Assembly (NCBI RefSeq): GCF_022712195.1
Contig: NZ_JALAGY010000041.1
Span: forward strand, 1-42,497
Direction: 5' to 3'
DNA from: Corynebacterium sp.
Lineage (GTDB): Bacteria > Actinomycetota > Actinomycetes > Mycobacteriales > Mycobacteriaceae
Length of the DNA: 42,497 bases
Within the stretch, counting starts at the first letter, position 1; every line of letters begins with the position of its first letter. The position numbers and the translations under genes are program-made. The notes below the pieces were generated by a model. The model made no database searches. It saw only the letters and a program-made list of their open reading frames with translations, and was not told the origin of the DNA. Shown here piece by piece: positions 1 through 11,496 of the stretch.

Positions 1-2
1 CC

Positions 3-314
3 CGGGGGGGCCCCGGCCGCGGCCCCGCGGGCGGGGGGGGGGTGCTCCCCGGCGCCGCCCTCGGGGGCGGCTTCGTGCTGGCCACGGTCGCGGTGGTGCT
101 GCTGACCTCGAACACCTCGCCCCAGACCACCATGGTGGTCACCCTGGGGTCGTGGCTGATCAAGATCGTGGTCGTCCTCGGTGTCCTCCTGGTGCTGCGT
201 GAGATGGACTTCTTCGACCACACGGCGATGGGGGTCACGGTGATCGCGGCACTGGTGGTGGCGTTGGGGGCGGAGACCGTAGGCATCATCCGGACCAACG
301 TGACGAACGTGTGA
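3..314 (+). CDS. AtpI-like membrane protein, 5' end missing
   Basis: The frame is open from the window edge and ends with TGA at 312-314, so this is the 3' part of a gene. The readable protein (about 90 residues from a GTG at 42) has two or three hydrophobic segments, including one around TMVVTLGSWLIKIVVVLGVL. It directly precedes atpB. Position and topology match the small AtpI-like proteins found upstream of atpB in mycobacteria (Rv1303 type) and corynebacteria, which are thought to help assemble the c-ring or carry cations. The first ~40 bases are nearly pure G/C runs and may be sequencing or assembly error, so residues encoded before 42 should not be trusted. Family assignment rests mainly on context. 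Confidence 0.6.
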   Translation, partial: RGGPGRGPAGGGGVLPGAALGGGFVLATVAVVLLTSNTSPQTTMVVTLGSWLIKIVVVLGVLLVLREMDFFDHTAMGVTVIAALVVALGAETVGIIRTNVTNV

Positions 315-402
315 CCCGGGGGTGAGTCCGCGCACCCGGGCGGTGCCGCGCGTCCGCTTCGGGGGGCCGGGGGGAGTTGGTTCGCGTACCTGCACGGACG
401 GC

Positions 403-411
403 TGGTATGCT
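403..411 (+). promoter_or_regulatory. Extended -10 promoter of the atp operon
   Basis: TGG followed by TATGCT (406-411) is a good extended -10 element in the otherwise G/C-rich gap before atpB. No convincing -35 lies 17 bases upstream, as is common with extended -10 promoters. It predicts a transcript start near 418 and a leader of roughly 170-190 bases. Confidence 0.5.
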
Positions 412-432
412 CTCCTGCGGGTAATCAGGTAG

Positions 433-460
433 GCGGGCCCGTGTAGACACGCGTGCCCGC
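433..460 (+). other. Hairpin in the atp operon leader
   Basis: An imperfect inverted repeat lies just downstream of the predicted start of the atp transcript: GCGGGC (433-438) pairs with GCCCGC (455-460), and GTGT (441-444) pairs with ACAC (447-450). It could be a leader structure affecting atp expression or RNA stability. No known riboswitch was recognised. Confidence 0.35.
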
Positions 461-610
461 GAGCAAGCCTGGTATATCACCCCCGGTACCGTGCGGATGT
501 GCGACGGAGTCCACGGTTCCGGGAACTCCTGACATCCTCCATCGCACCGCCTGACCACAATCACGCGGCCCAAACCACGGGAGAGAACGCTGAGCGTTAC
601 AACCTTGGCC

Positions 611-1411
611 ATGAAGGGCGAATTCCACGCGCCTTCTATGGAGCATGAATTCTTCCCGGGGGAAGTGGATCCCAGCCAGCTCTGGTTCAGTGATTTCGCG
701 AACGGCATCTTCGCAGTAGACCGCCTGATGGTCATCCGTCTTCTGATGATCGTCATCCTGGCGGCTTTTTTTCTGTATGCCTTCCGTAATCCGAAGCTGA
801 TCCCGAGGGGTGCGCAGAACGTTGCAGAGTACGCGGTCGACTTCGTCCGCGTGCACATCGCCGAAGAGATCCTGGGGAAGAAGGAGGGCCGGCGGTTCCT
901 GCCGATCATCGCCACCATCTTCTTCGTGGTCCTCATCGGTAACCTGCCTGCGATCATTCCGGCGTTGAACGTCTCCGCCAATGCGAGGGTCGGCATGCCG
1001 ATCGTCCTGGCGGCGGTGGCCTACGTCGCCATGATCTACGCGGGTGCCAAGCGTTACGGCTTCGGCAAGTTCGTGAAGTCCTCCGTGGTCATCCCGAACC
1101 TGCCCCCGGCGCTGCACCTGCTGGTCGTCCCGATCGAGTTCTTCTCGACCTTCGTCCTGAGGCCGGTCACCCTGACCATCCGTCTCATGGCGAACATGCT
1201 GGCCGGCCACATTGTTCTCGTGCTGCTGTTCGGCGCCACGAACTTCTTCTTCTGGCAGCTCAACGGCTGGACGCTGTTGGCTGGAGGAACGCTCGTCGCC
1301 GCGCTTGCCTTCACTCTGTTCGAGATGCTGATCATCTTCCTGCAGGCCTACATCTTCAGCCTGCTGACGGCGGTCTACATCGAACAGTCGCTGCACGCGG
1401 ACGAGCACTGA
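611..1411 (+). CDS. atpB: F1Fo ATP synthase subunit a
   Basis: Subunit a forms the two proton half-channels of Fo next to the c-ring. The protein of about 266 residues has five or more hydrophobic segments. It carries the family signature around LTIRLMANMLAGH, with the essential stator arginine, and ends in a helix containing FLQAYIFSLLTAVYIEQSL. The closest resemblance is to the corynebacterial form (N-terminus KGEFHAP, then EFFPG). The start is uncertain. ATG 611 and TTG 605 have no nearby ribosome-binding site, whereas GGAG at 580-583 sits 6 bases before an in-frame CTG at 590, giving an N-terminus SVTTLAMKGEF. It is the first gene of the eight-gene atp operon. Confidence 0.95.
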   Translation: MKGEFHAPSMEHEFFPGEVDPSQLWFSDFANGIFAVDRLMVIRLLMIVILAAFFLYAFRNPKLIPRGAQNVAEYAVDFVRVHIAEEILGKKEGRRFLPIIATIFFVVLIGNLPAIIPALNVSANARVGMPIVLAAVAYVAMIYAGAKRYGFGKFVKSSVVIPNLPPALHLLVVPIEFFSTFVLRPVTLTIRLMANMLAGHIVLVLLFGATNFFFWQLNGWTLLAGGTLVAALAFTLFEMLIIFLQAYIFSLLTAVYIEQSLHADEH

Positions 1412-1431
1412 CCCCCGACATCCACACATAA

Positions 1432-1746
<315 letters not shown>

Positions 1747-1813
1747 TGTGCGGCGCCCCGTCACCGGGGCACTGTGACAAGACCTTCACACTCAAGAGCG
1801 AAAGCTGGAGACT

Positions 1814-2371
1814 ATGACGAACTACCTCATTCTGGCGGCCGAAGAGCTGCCGTTGGAGCAGGAGATCAATCCGCTGCTCCCCAAGTCGTATGACATCGTC
1901 TGGTCCCTCGTTAGCTTCATCATCATCTTCGTGATCTTCTGGAAGTTCGTGCTTCCCAAGGTCAAGCAGGTCATGGCTGACCGCACCGACCAGATCGAGG
2001 GTGGCATCGCACGTGCCGAGCAGGCACAGGACGAGGCGAAGGCCGCGCTGGAGAAGTACAACGCGCAGCTCGCCGAGGCCCGTACCGAAGCCTCCCAGAT
2101 TCGCGACGACGCCCGCTCGCAGGGTCAGAAGATCATCGCTGACATGAAGACCCAGGCGACCGACGAGTCCAACCGCATCATCGAGGCCGGTAACAAGCAG
2201 CTGCTCGCGCAGCGCGAGGCCGTCGTCTCCGACCTGCGCAAGGAGATGGGGGAGAACTCCATCAACCTCGCCGAACGACTGCTGGGCGACCAGCTGTCGG
2301 ACGACGTCAAGCGTTCCGGCACGATCGACTCCTTCCTCGCTGATCTCGACAGCGTCGGATCGGGGAAGTGA
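1814..2371 (+). CDS. atpF: F1Fo ATP synthase subunit b
   Basis: Subunit b is the peripheral stalk that ties Fo to F1. The 185-residue protein has a short N-terminal segment, one transmembrane helix at about residues 28-47 ([20 protein letters not shown]), and a long charged, alanine- and glutamate-rich helix that should form a coiled-coil dimer. GCTGGAGA lies just before the ATG. Its stop codon overlaps a possible GTG start of atpH (GTGA at 2368-2371), suggesting translational coupling. Unlike in mycobacteria, b and delta are separate proteins of normal length with no b-delta fusion. Confidence 0.95.
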   Translation: MTNYLILAAEELPLEQEINPLLPKSYDIVWSLVSFIIIFVIFWKFVLPKVKQVMADRTDQIEGGIARAEQAQDEAKAALEKYNAQLAEARTEASQIRDDARSQGQKIIADMKTQATDESNRIIEAGNKQLLAQREAVVSDLRKEMGENSINLAERLLGDQLSDDVKRSGTIDSFLADLDSVGSGK

Positions 2372-2376
2372 GGCCC

Positions 2377-3195
2377 GTGCACGCAGCGAGCAGAACAACC
2401 CTGGACCAGCTGACTGAGTCGCTGGACGGTGCACTGTCCGGTGCCACCGACACCGCCGCGGCCGGCGCAACCACCGGTTCCGAGCTGTTCGAGGTCGCAG
2501 ACCTCCTGGACAGTGACCGGTCCCTGCGCACGGCTCTGGTGGACCAGACTGTTCCGGCCGACCGTCGCGCCGCACTGGCCGACGGGCTGCTGGCGGACAA
2601 GGTCTCCGACACGACCCGCGAGACTGTCTCGCAGGTCGTCAAGGGCACCTGGTCCAACACCCGGGACCTGCGCCACGGGCTGGTCGAGCTGGGCCGCCGT
2701 GCCCTGCTGCGTGCAGCCCATGAGCAGGGTCAGCGCGAGAAGGTCGCCACCGAGCTCTTCGATCTCGCCCGTCTCCTCGAAAGGGAGCCGGAGCTGGAGA
2801 TGCTCCTGGCGGACCGCCTCGCGTCCGGAGAGAAGCGTCGGGAACTGCTGGCCAAGGTCCTCTACGGACACGTCAGCGCGATCACCGAGGCGCTTGCGCT
2901 CCAGGTGGTCGGCCGTCCCGTCAGCCGTCCGGTCGAGGACCTTGACGCACTGTGCGACTTCGCTGCCGGCCTGGACGGACGTCGGGTTGCCCGCGTCCGT
3001 TCTGCGGCGACGCTGTCGGAGGCACAGGAGCAGGCACTGGGCCAGAAGTTGGAGAAGATCTACGGTTCCGCGATGTCCGTCCATTCCGAGGTTGACACCA
3101 GCCTCCTCGGTGGAGCGGTCATCCGGGTCGGCGACGAAGTGATCGACGGGAGCACAGCCGGAAAGCTGGAGCGTCTGCGTCGGGCCCTCGTCTAG
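2377..3195 (+). CDS. atpH: F1Fo ATP synthase subunit delta
   Basis: Subunit delta (OSCP family) links the top of the F1 hexamer to subunit b. The protein has 272 residues from GTG 2377, or 275 from GTG 2368. That is long compared with the ~180 residues of E. coli delta but usual for corynebacteria. The C-terminal part shows the family signature ([20 protein letters not shown], then a short C-terminal helix). GTG 2377 is preferred because it gives an N-terminus MHAASR like corynebacterial homologues and has GGGGAAG eight bases upstream. GTG 2368 overlaps the atpF stop by four bases and cannot be excluded. Confidence 0.93.
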   Translation: MHAASRTTLDQLTESLDGALSGATDTAAAGATTGSELFEVADLLDSDRSLRTALVDQTVPADRRAALADGLLADKVSDTTRETVSQVVKGTWSNTRDLRHGLVELGRRALLRAAHEQGQREKVATELFDLARLLEREPELEMLLADRLASGEKRRELLAKVLYGHVSAITEALALQVVGRPVSRPVEDLDALCDFAAGLDGRRVARVRSAATLSEAQEQALGQKLEKIYGSAMSVHSEVDTSLLGGAVIRVGDEVIDGSTAGKLERLRRALV

Positions 3196-3269
3196 TCGTC
3201 CCGGATAGAACCTCGATCGACAAGATAATTCACGTAATGCTGGAAGACGATACCGAGAGCAGGAAGAAC

Positions 3270-4904
3270 ATGGCGGAGCTTACGATCTCCTCCGATGAGA
3301 TCCGTAGCGCGATTGCGAACTACACCTCAAGCACTTCCGCGGAGGCCTCCCGTGAGGAGGTCGGCGTGGTTACGATGGCAGCGGACGGCATTGCCCAGGT
3401 TTCTGGCATGCCCTCCGTGATGACCAACGAGCTGCTTGAGTTCCCCGGCGGCGTCATCGGAGTCGCACAGAACCTCGAGACCGATTCGATCGGCGTCGTG
3501 GTCCTGGGTAACTACGAGTCGCTGAAGGAAGGCGACGAAGTCAAGCGGACCGGCGATGTCCTGTCCGTCCCGGTCGGCGAGAACTTCCTCGGCCGGGTCA
3601 TCAACCCCCTGGGTCAGCCCATCGACGGCCGCGGGGACATCGAGTCCACCGAGACCCGCGCCCTGGAGCTGCAGGCACCGTCGGTGCTGCAGCGTCAGCC
3701 GGTGCACGAGCCGATGCAGACCGGCATCAAGGCCATTGACGCCATGACCCCGATCGGCCGTGGTCAGCGTCAGCTGATCATCGGCGACCGCAAGACGGGC
3801 AAGACCTCCGTCTGCATCGACACCATCCTGAACCAGCGCGAGAACTGGGAGTCCGGGGATCCGACGAAGCAGGTGCGTTGCATCTACGTCGCGATCGGCC
3901 AGAAGGGCTCCACCATCGCCGCGCTGCGCCAGACCCTGGAGGAGCAGGGTGCCCTGGACTACACCACGATCGTGGCGGCCCCGGCATCCGACTCCGCCGG
4001 TTTCAAGTGGCTCGCACCGTTCGCCGGCGCGGCCCTGGGTCAGCAGTGGATGTACGAGGGCAAGCACGTCCTCATCATCTTCGACGACCTGACCAAGCAG
4101 GCCGAGGCCTACCGTGCCATCTCCCTGCTGCTGCGTCGTCCCCCGGGACGCGAAGCCTACCCGGGCGACGTCTTCTACCTGCACTCCCGTCTGCTGGAGC
4201 GTGCGGCGAAGCTGTCCGACGAGATGGGCGCGGGTTCGATGACCGCACTGCCGATCATCGAGACCAAGGCCAACGACGTGGGTGCCTTCATCCCGACCAA
4301 CGTCATCTCCATCACCGACGGCCAGGTCTTCCTGGAGTCCGACCTGTTCAACCAGGGCGTCCGTCCGGCCATCAACGTCGGTGTCTCCGTGTCCCGTGTG
4401 GGTGGCGACGCCCAGACCAAGGGCATGAAGAAGGTCGCCGGTAACCTGCGTCTGGACCTCGCCGCCTACCGTGACCTGGAGGCCTTCGCGGCCTTCGCGT
4501 CCGACCTGGACGAGTTCTCCAAGGCACAGCTGGAGCGTGGTGAGCGTCTCGTCGAGCTGCTCAAGCAGCGCGAGACCGAGCCGCAGGCGGTGGAGGACCA
4601 GATGGTCTCCATCTTCCTGGCCGGCGAGGGCGAGTTCGACACGGTTCCCGTGGAGGACGTCCGTCGCTTCGAGGCTGAGCTGTGGGAGTACCTGCACGCC
4701 AACAACGCCGACGTCTACGAGCAGATCAAGGGCGGCTCCCCGCTGTCCGACGACTCGAAGAAGACCCTGGTCTCGGCCACCGGTGAGTTCAAGCGCAGCT
4801 TCCAGACCACCGACGGCACCCCGGTCATCAACGAGCCGGAGGCCAAGGCACTGGCCGACGAAGATCTCGATCAGTCCCAGATCACCGTCTCCCGCAAGAA
4901 GTAG
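3270..4904 (+). CDS. atpA: F1Fo ATP synthase subunit alpha
   Basis: Alpha is the non-catalytic nucleotide-binding subunit of the F1 hexamer. The 544-residue protein has an N-terminal beta-barrel, a P-loop GDRKTGKT (residues 172-179), the signature region [14 protein letters not shown], and a C-terminal helical domain. The start is placed at ATG 3270 because AGCAGGAAG lies just upstream and the N-terminus [15 protein letters not shown] matches corynebacterial AtpA. An in-frame ATG at 3237 would add eleven residues that do not look conserved. The gene sits between atpH and atpG. Confidence 0.97.
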   Translation: MAELTISSDEIRSAIANYTSSTSAEASREEVGVVTMAADGIAQVSGMPSVMTNELLEFPGGVIGVAQNLETDSIGVVVLGNYESLKEGDEVKRTGDVLSVPVGENFLGRVINPLGQPIDGRGDIESTETRALELQAPSVLQRQPVHEPMQTGIKAIDAMTPIGRGQRQLIIGDRKTGKTSVCIDTILNQRENWESGDPTKQVRCIYVAIGQKGSTIAALRQTLEEQGALDYTTIVAAPASDSAGFKWLAPFAGAALGQQWMYEGKHVLIIFDDLTKQAEAYRAISLLLRRPPGREAYPGDVFYLHSRLLERAAKLSDEMGAGSMTALPIIETKANDVGAFIPTNVISITDGQVFLESDLFNQGVRPAINVGVSVSRVGGDAQTKGMKKVAGNLRLDLAAYRDLEAFAAFASDLDEFSKAQLERGERLVELLKQRETEPQAVEDQMVSIFLAGEGEFDTVPVEDVRRFEAELWEYLHANNADVYEQIKGGSPLSDDSKKTLVSATGEFKRSFQTTDGTPVINEPEAKALADEDLDQSQITVSRKK

Positions 4905-4966
4905 GCGCGGGTAACTGAGACGATGACTGCACAGACCGAGTACACAGAAGAAGGGAGGTAGCAGCG

Positions 4967-7398
<2,432 letters not shown>

Positions 7399-7410
7399 GG
7401 GGTCACGCAC

Positions 7411-7785
7411 ATGGCTGAGATTGCCGCTGAACTGGTGGCCGTGGAGCGGATGCTGTGGTCGGGCAAGGCCACCTCCGTCACCGCACAGACCACCGAGGGC
7501 GAGATCGGCGTGCTGCCCGGCCACGAGCCGCTGCTCGGCCAGTTGGTCGAGAACGGTGTCGTGGTCATCCGGACCACCGAGGGCGAGACTCTCGTCGCCG
7601 CGGTACAGGGAGGCTTCCTGTCCGTGTCCACGGAGAAGATCACCATCCTGGCCGATTCCGCGCTGTGGGCCCACGAGGTCGACGCCGCCGACGCCGAGGC
7701 GCGCGTGCGCGACGCCTCGACGGAGGAGGAGCGGGAGCTGGCAGAGTCCGAACTTCGCGCCGTGAAGCGTCTGCAGGAGAGCTGA
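7411..7785 (+). CDS. atpC: F1Fo ATP synthase subunit epsilon
   Basis: Epsilon is the F1 subunit that contacts gamma and the c-ring and regulates ATP hydrolysis. The 124-residue protein has the N-terminal beta-sandwich ([17 protein letters not shown], then [16 protein letters not shown]) and a short C-terminal helical pair rich in Glu, Ala and Arg. AAGGGG lies upstream of the ATG, 12 bases after the atpD stop. It is the last gene of the operon and is followed by a hairpin. Confidence 0.95.
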   Translation: MAEIAAELVAVERMLWSGKATSVTAQTTEGEIGVLPGHEPLLGQLVENGVVVIRTTEGETLVAAVQGGFLSVSTEKITILADSALWAHEVDAADAEARVRDASTEEERELAESELRAVKRLQES

Positions 7786-7803
7786 CAGCCGCTGCACCAG
7801 TCG

Positions 7804-7845
7804 CCGGGCCGGTCTCCTCGTCACGAGGGGGCCGGCCCGGTGTTC
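7804..7845 (+). terminator. Terminator of the atp operon
   Basis: CCGGGCCGG (7804-7812) pairs perfectly with CCGGCCCGG (7832-7840). Weaker inner pairing (CTCG/CGAG) and a T-containing tail (TGTTCGT) follow. It sits 19 bases after atpC and before a separate promoter. Confidence 0.7.
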
Positions 7846-7871
7846 GTCATGGTGACGGCCCCGACGCCCTT

Positions 7872-7900
7872 TTGGTGCAGCTCCGGGACGGCGGTAACAT
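7872..7900 (+). promoter_or_regulatory. Promoter of the DUF2550 gene
   Basis: TTGGTG (7872-7877), a 17-base spacer and TAACAT (7895-7900) make a good housekeeping-sigma promoter. The predicted start near 7907 gives a leader of about 70 bases. Confidence 0.6.
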
Positions 7901-7978
7901 CGTCTGAAAGTTCGGAGGCGCGACGCCACCGGCGGGTGACTGCCGTCGGTGGTCGACGACCGAGAAGGGGCGTACCTG

Positions 7979-8434
7979 GTGCTGTTGAACATTCTGGTCA
8001 CCGTCGTGGTGATCGTGCTCGCCTGTGGAGCGTTAATCGCCGGAGCGCGATTCCTCACCCTTCGCAGCAGGGGGATCCCCGTGGTGGTCAGAAGCCTTCC
8101 CAGCCCGGACGGCAGGCACTGGCGCCACGGGGTTCTTGTGTACGGGAGCGGTATCGCCAGGGTCTACAAGCTGCGGTCGATCCGCCCGGAGTCGGACCTC
8201 CAGCTGAGCCGCCACCGCACCGAGATCACCGACCGGCGTCCGATCACCCGGCGGGAGTCGGCGTTCCTGGAGTCGGAACTGCACGTGATGACGCTGCTGG
8301 ACGGGTCCAGGACGTGGGAGGTCGCGCTCGACGACGCCGGGGACACCGCCCTGGTCTCCTGGCTGGAGTCTGCTCCGTCTGAACGTATGGTGCGTTCGGA
8401 CATGCGTGCACTGCGCAAGCGCGGTATCCGGTAG
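7979..8434 (+). CDS. DUF2550 family membrane-anchored protein
   Basis: Function is unknown. The 151-residue protein has one N-terminal transmembrane helix (about residues 3-25, LNILVTVVVIVLACGALIAG), then a basic cytoplasmic domain with the GIPVVVRSLP and HWRHGVLVYG motifs typical of the DUF2550 family. Members are found directly behind atpC in mycobacteria (Rv1312) and corynebacteria, which is the best support for the call. GTG 7979 is preferred over GTG 7949 because AGAAGGGG lies eight bases before it and the helix then begins at the N-terminus. The fold resembles a membrane-tethered regulatory domain, but no partner is visible. Confidence 0.8.
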   Translation: MLLNILVTVVVIVLACGALIAGARFLTLRSRGIPVVVRSLPSPDGRHWRHGVLVYGSGIARVYKLRSIRPESDLQLSRHRTEITDRRPITRRESAFLESELHVMTLLDGSRTWEVALDDAGDTALVSWLESAPSERMVRSDMRALRKRGIR

Positions 8435-8490
8435 TGCGGTGGCCCGGTGGGCCTGCGGGGTGGGCGCACGGCCGGCGGTTCGGGATGCGG

Positions 8491-8504
8491 TAGCCTGTTC
8501 CCCA
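8491..8504 (+). promoter_or_regulatory. Leaderless -10 box of nucS
   Basis: TAGCCT (8491-8496) lies 7 bases before the ATG at 8504, with no ribosome-binding site between them. This spacing puts the transcript start at or next to the start codon. Confidence 0.55.
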
Positions 8505-9205
8505 TGCGTTTGGTCATTTGCCGCTGTTCTGTCGACTACGAGGGGCGCCTGGCGGCCCACCTGCCCGAAGCTGACCGCCTGATCATGGTCAAGGCCGACG
8601 GCTCGGTGAGCATCCACGCCGATGACCGTGCCTACAAACCGCTCAACTGGATGACACCGCCCTGCACCCTCTCCGTCGTCGGTTCCGACGACGTCCCGCA
8701 GGACATGGCGGACCAGGGTGTCACGTCGCTGTGGACGGTGGAGAACCCGAAGAAGGAGCGTCTCACCATCCGTCTCTGGGAGGTGTACTCCGACACGTCC
8801 CACGACCTGGGGGAGGATCCCGGCCTGGTGAAGGACGGTGTGGAGTCTCACCTCCAGGAACTGCTGGCCGAGCAGATCGACATCCTCGGGGACGGGTACA
8901 CGCTGGTCCGCCGGGAGTACCCCACGGCCATCGGGCCGATCGACATTCTCTCGCGTGACGCCGAGGGAAGGACCGTGGCGGTGGAGATCAAACGCCGCGG
9001 CGGCATCGACGGGGTGGAGCAGTTGTCCAGGTACGTCGACCTCCTGAACCGTGATGAACTGCTCGCCCCGGTCCAGGGAGTGTTCGCCGCCCAGGAGATC
9101 AAGCCTCAGGCCAGGACGCTCGCGGAAGACCGGGGCTTCCGCTGCGTGACGCTGGACTACCAGGCGATGCGTGGTGCGGAGTCCGATGAGCTCCGCCTGT
9201 TCTGA
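8504..9205 (+). CDS. nucS: Mismatch-specific endonuclease NucS/EndoMS
   Basis: NucS cleaves both strands at mismatched base pairs and provides mismatch repair in actinobacteria that lack MutS/MutL. The 233-residue protein has the N-terminal DNA-binding beta-sandwich domain ([16 protein letters not shown]) and a C-terminal restriction-like nuclease domain. The D-ExK active site is visible as Asp147 (GPIDI), Glu161 and Lys163 (VEIKR). It ends in LRLF, which matches the C-terminal clamp-binding motif described for the C. glutamicum enzyme, so activation by the beta clamp is expected. The start is set at ATG 8504 by homology and by the -10 box 7 bases upstream. Confidence 0.95.
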   Translation: MRLVICRCSVDYEGRLAAHLPEADRLIMVKADGSVSIHADDRAYKPLNWMTPPCTLSVVGSDDVPQDMADQGVTSLWTVENPKKERLTIRLWEVYSDTSHDLGEDPGLVKDGVESHLQELLAEQIDILGDGYTLVRREYPTAIGPIDILSRDAEGRTVAVEIKRRGGIDGVEQLSRYVDLLNRDELLAPVQGVFAAQEIKPQARTLAEDRGFRCVTLDYQAMRGAESDELRLF

Positions 9206-9222
9206 GGGGACGGCCGCGCGCC

Positions 9223-9534
9223 ATGCCGAGACGTAACCGGAGACAGCCGCGGCAGGACACGGGTATGCGTCGGGACGGGGCGTCCTACCTGGGTACGCGC
9301 CGAGAGGACGCCCCGTCCTGGGCGGGCGGGACGTCCGGGTGGGCGGAGAGCTACCTGGTCAGGAGAATCGGCGCACAGGCCGCGGTGAAGTACTACGTGT
9401 GCCCGGGGTGCAACCAGAACATCCCGCCCGGTGTGGCACATGTCGTCGCCTGGCCGGACTCCCACCGCGGTGGCGACGACCGGCGGCACTGGCACTCCGG
9501 GTGCTGGGAGCGGCGACGGACCGGTCGGCGCTAA
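9223..9534 (+). CDS. Small basic protein with Cys/His cluster
   Basis: The 103-residue protein is very rich in arginine. Its C-terminal half contains CPGCNQNIPPGVAHVVAWP, then HWHSGCW, so Cys60, Cys63, His73, His89, His91 and Cys94 could bind a metal in an HNH- or zinc-ribbon-like fold. Similar short proteins occur next to nucS in other actinobacteria, where they are often labelled 'ATP/GTP-binding protein'. I see no nucleotide-binding motif to support that name. It starts 17 bases after nucS and probably shares its transcript. A role in DNA or RNA binding is inference only. Confidence 0.65.
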   Translation: MPRRNRRQPRQDTGMRRDGASYLGTRREDAPSWAGGTSGWAESYLVRRIGAQAAVKYYVCPGCNQNIPPGVAHVVAWPDSHRGGDDRRHWHSGCWERRRTGRR

Positions 9535-9546
9535 GATTGGGCGCCA
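9532..9546 (+). promoter_or_regulatory. Leaderless -10 box of the thioredoxin-like gene
   Basis: TAAGAT (9532-9537) ends 8 bases before ATG 9546 and overlaps the stop of the preceding gene. There is no ribosome-binding site in between. Confidence 0.5.
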
Positions 9547-10526
9547 TGACGACACCGAATCATCCGGGACATCATCAGCAGGGCGGCCCCGCTGCGCCGA
9601 ACCGTTTCGCGGCAGGTGCCGTGGATCTCGGCGCGGTGAAGGAGGCTGCGGACCAACGCCAGCGGGCGGCGGAACGCTCCAGGGCGGAGGCCGAGAGCGG
9701 GGTGCGGGTCGCACGTAGCGCGACGGTCACCCCGGAGAGCTTCGAACAGGATCTTGTCGTCCGTTCCACCCAGGTACCGGTCATCCTCCTGCTCGGAAGT
9801 CAGCGTGCCGAGGGGTGCGCGGACATGGCCGCGGAGTTCTCGCGGCTCGCCGAGGCGCAGGACTCCTCCGGGCAGCCGGTGCAGTGGGTTTTCCGTGAGG
9901 TGGACGTGGACGCCACTCCCGAGATCGCCCAGGCGCTGCAGGTCCAGGCCGTCCCGACGGTTCTGGCGCTGGCGGGGGGTCGGCCGCTGACGAACTTCGA
10001 GGGCGTCCAGCCCCCGGAGCAGATCGCGCAGTTCGTGGACGCCGTGGTCCGTGCCGTGGACGGACGGCTTCCGGGGCTGCCCGGGGAGGACGGGGCTGAC
10101 GGGGCTGACGGGGACGGGGCCGCCGAGGGTGAAGGTGCGGACGGTGCCGGGAGCGGCGACCCCCGGTTCGACGAGGCGGCGGCGTTGCTGGACGCCGAGG
10201 ACTACCCCGGTGCGGTGGCCGTCTACGACCGGATCATCGCCGACAGCGCGGCGGACGCGGAGACCGTCGCCGAGGCCCGTGCGGCCCGGGTGACGGCCGT
10301 GCTGCTCGAACGTTCGGCGACGGGCGAGTCCGACGAGATCGACGACCTGCTGCTGGCGGGGGCCCGTGAGGAGGCGTTCGACACCCTCATCGAGCGGATG
10401 CGGACGAGTGCCGGGGACGACCGGGACGCCGCCCGGGAGAGGCTCCTGGAGATCTTCTCCATGTACGACGCGGCGGATCCGGCCGTCATCGCGGCCCGGA
10501 CCCGTATGGCCTCCGCCCTGTTCTGA
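9546..10526 (+). CDS. Thioredoxin-fold/TPR protein (YbbN/CnoX-like co-chaperone)
   Basis: This 326-residue protein probably acts as a chaperone-like redox protein. The N-terminal region is disordered. A thioredoxin fold spans about residues 60-175 (VPVILLLGSQ, VDVDATPEIAQALQVQAVPTVLALAGG, with the cis-proline kept). An acidic Gly/Asp/Ala linker follows, then a C-terminal TPR-like helical domain (about 205-326). The WCxxC active site is lost: the corresponding stretch is RAEGCADM, with at most the second cysteine. That fits the actinobacterial YbbN-like family (Rv1324 type), which is not a classical disulfide reductase. ATG 9546 is preferred to the long upstream extension because of the -10 box just before it. 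Confidence 0.85.
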   Translation: MTTPNHPGHHQQGGPAAPNRFAAGAVDLGAVKEAADQRQRAAERSRAEAESGVRVARSATVTPESFEQDLVVRSTQVPVILLLGSQRAEGCADMAAEFSRLAEAQDSSGQPVQWVFREVDVDATPEIAQALQVQAVPTVLALAGGRPLTNFEGVQPPEQIAQFVDAVVRAVDGRLPGLPGEDGADGADGDGAAEGEGADGAGSGDPRFDEAAALLDAEDYPGAVAVYDRIIADSAADAETVAEARAARVTAVLLERSATGESDEIDDLLLAGAREEAFDTLIERMRTSAGDDRDAARERLLEIFSMYDAADPAVIAARTRMASALF

Positions 10527-10573
10527 GTGGCCGGGGACCCCTGTTCCGCCGTCGCGGACGCGGATAGGGCACG

Positions 10574-11440
10574 ATGGGAAGGGTGAACGACACCATCATC
10601 TCGACACCCGCCACCGCCGACGCCCTGGACGAGGACCTCGTCCTGGATCTCCGTGACGTGACCATGGTCCGGGACGGACGGCATGTCCTGCACCCGGTGA
10701 CCTGGCAGGTCGAGGTGGATGAGCGGTGGATCCTCATCGGGCCGAACGGCGCGGGGAAGACGTCGCTGCTGACGATCGCCGGTGCACGCCAGTACCCGTC
10801 GTCCGGTACGGCGAGGATCGTGGGGGAGACCCTGGGCAGGACCGACGTCCGGGAGCTGCGTACCGCGGTGGGAATGTCGTCGGCGGCGGTCGCGCACCAG
10901 GTACCGGGGGAGGAGCGGGTCATCGACCTGGTGATCTCCGCCGGCTACGACGTGATGGGCCGCTGGCGTGAGCAGTACGACCGCGGCGACGAACTCCGCG
11001 CCATGGAGATCCTGGAGCAGATGGGCGCGGTCCACCTCGGTGACCAGCGGTGGGCGACGTTGAGTGAGGGGGAGCGTAAGCGGGTGCTCATCGCCCGGGC
11101 GTTGATGACCGACCCGGAGCTGCTGTTGCTCGATGAACCGGGGGCGGGTCTGGACCTGGGTGGCCGGGAGGACCTGGTCATGATGCTCGGCGAGCTCGCC
11201 GCGGATCCGGATGCGCCGGCGACGGTGATGGTGACCCACCACGTCGAGGAGATCCCGCCGGGGTTTACCCACGGGATGATCCTGGACGAGGGGAAGGTGG
11301 TGGCGCAGGGGCTGCTGGAGGACGTGATGACCTCGGAGAACCTGACCAGGGCGTACCACCAGCCGATCTCCCTGACCGTCGACGGCGGACGCTACTTCGC
11401 ACGGCGGACGAGGAACGGCGGCAGTCACCGGGCGCGGTAG
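10574..11440 (+). CDS. ABC transporter ATP-binding protein, stand-alone
   Basis: This is a single nucleotide-binding domain of 288 residues. Walker A is GPNGAGKT (residues 56-63), the signature is LSEGE (163-167), Walker B is LLLLDEP (183-189), and the D-loop (AGLD) and H-loop (VTHHVEEI) follow. No permease or binding protein is adjacent, so the transporter it energises is unknown. The sequence is of the type seen in iron/metal or molybdate-like importers (ModF-like ATPases) and in uncharacterised actinobacterial orphan ATPases. The start could be ATG 10574 or GTG 10583. A weak -10-like CACGAT lies 7 bases before the GTG. Confidence 0.88.
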   Translation: MGRVNDTIISTPATADALDEDLVLDLRDVTMVRDGRHVLHPVTWQVEVDERWILIGPNGAGKTSLLTIAGARQYPSSGTARIVGETLGRTDVRELRTAVGMSSAAVAHQVPGEERVIDLVISAGYDVMGRWREQYDRGDELRAMEILEQMGAVHLGDQRWATLSEGERKRVLIARALMTDPELLLLDEPGAGLDLGGREDLVMMLGELAADPDAPATVMVTHHVEEIPPGFTHGMILDEGKVVAQGLLEDVMTSENLTRAYHQPISLTVDGGRYFARRTRNGGSHRAR

Positions 11441-11482
11441 ACGGGGGAGACCGGGGCGACGGCGCGAGGAGACGGGGACGGC

Positions 11483-11496
11483 TATGGTGGAGGGCA
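11483..11496 (+). promoter_or_regulatory. Leaderless -10 box of the NUDIX gene
   Basis: TATGGT (11483-11488) lies 7 bases before ATG 11496, which favours that start over the ATG at 11484 that overlaps the box itself. Confidence 0.4.

Noticed and set aside
9339..9545. A 69-residue N-terminal extension of the thioredoxin-like protein
   Set aside because: It overlaps the preceding Cys/His gene and lies upstream of the -10 box that marks ATG 9546.
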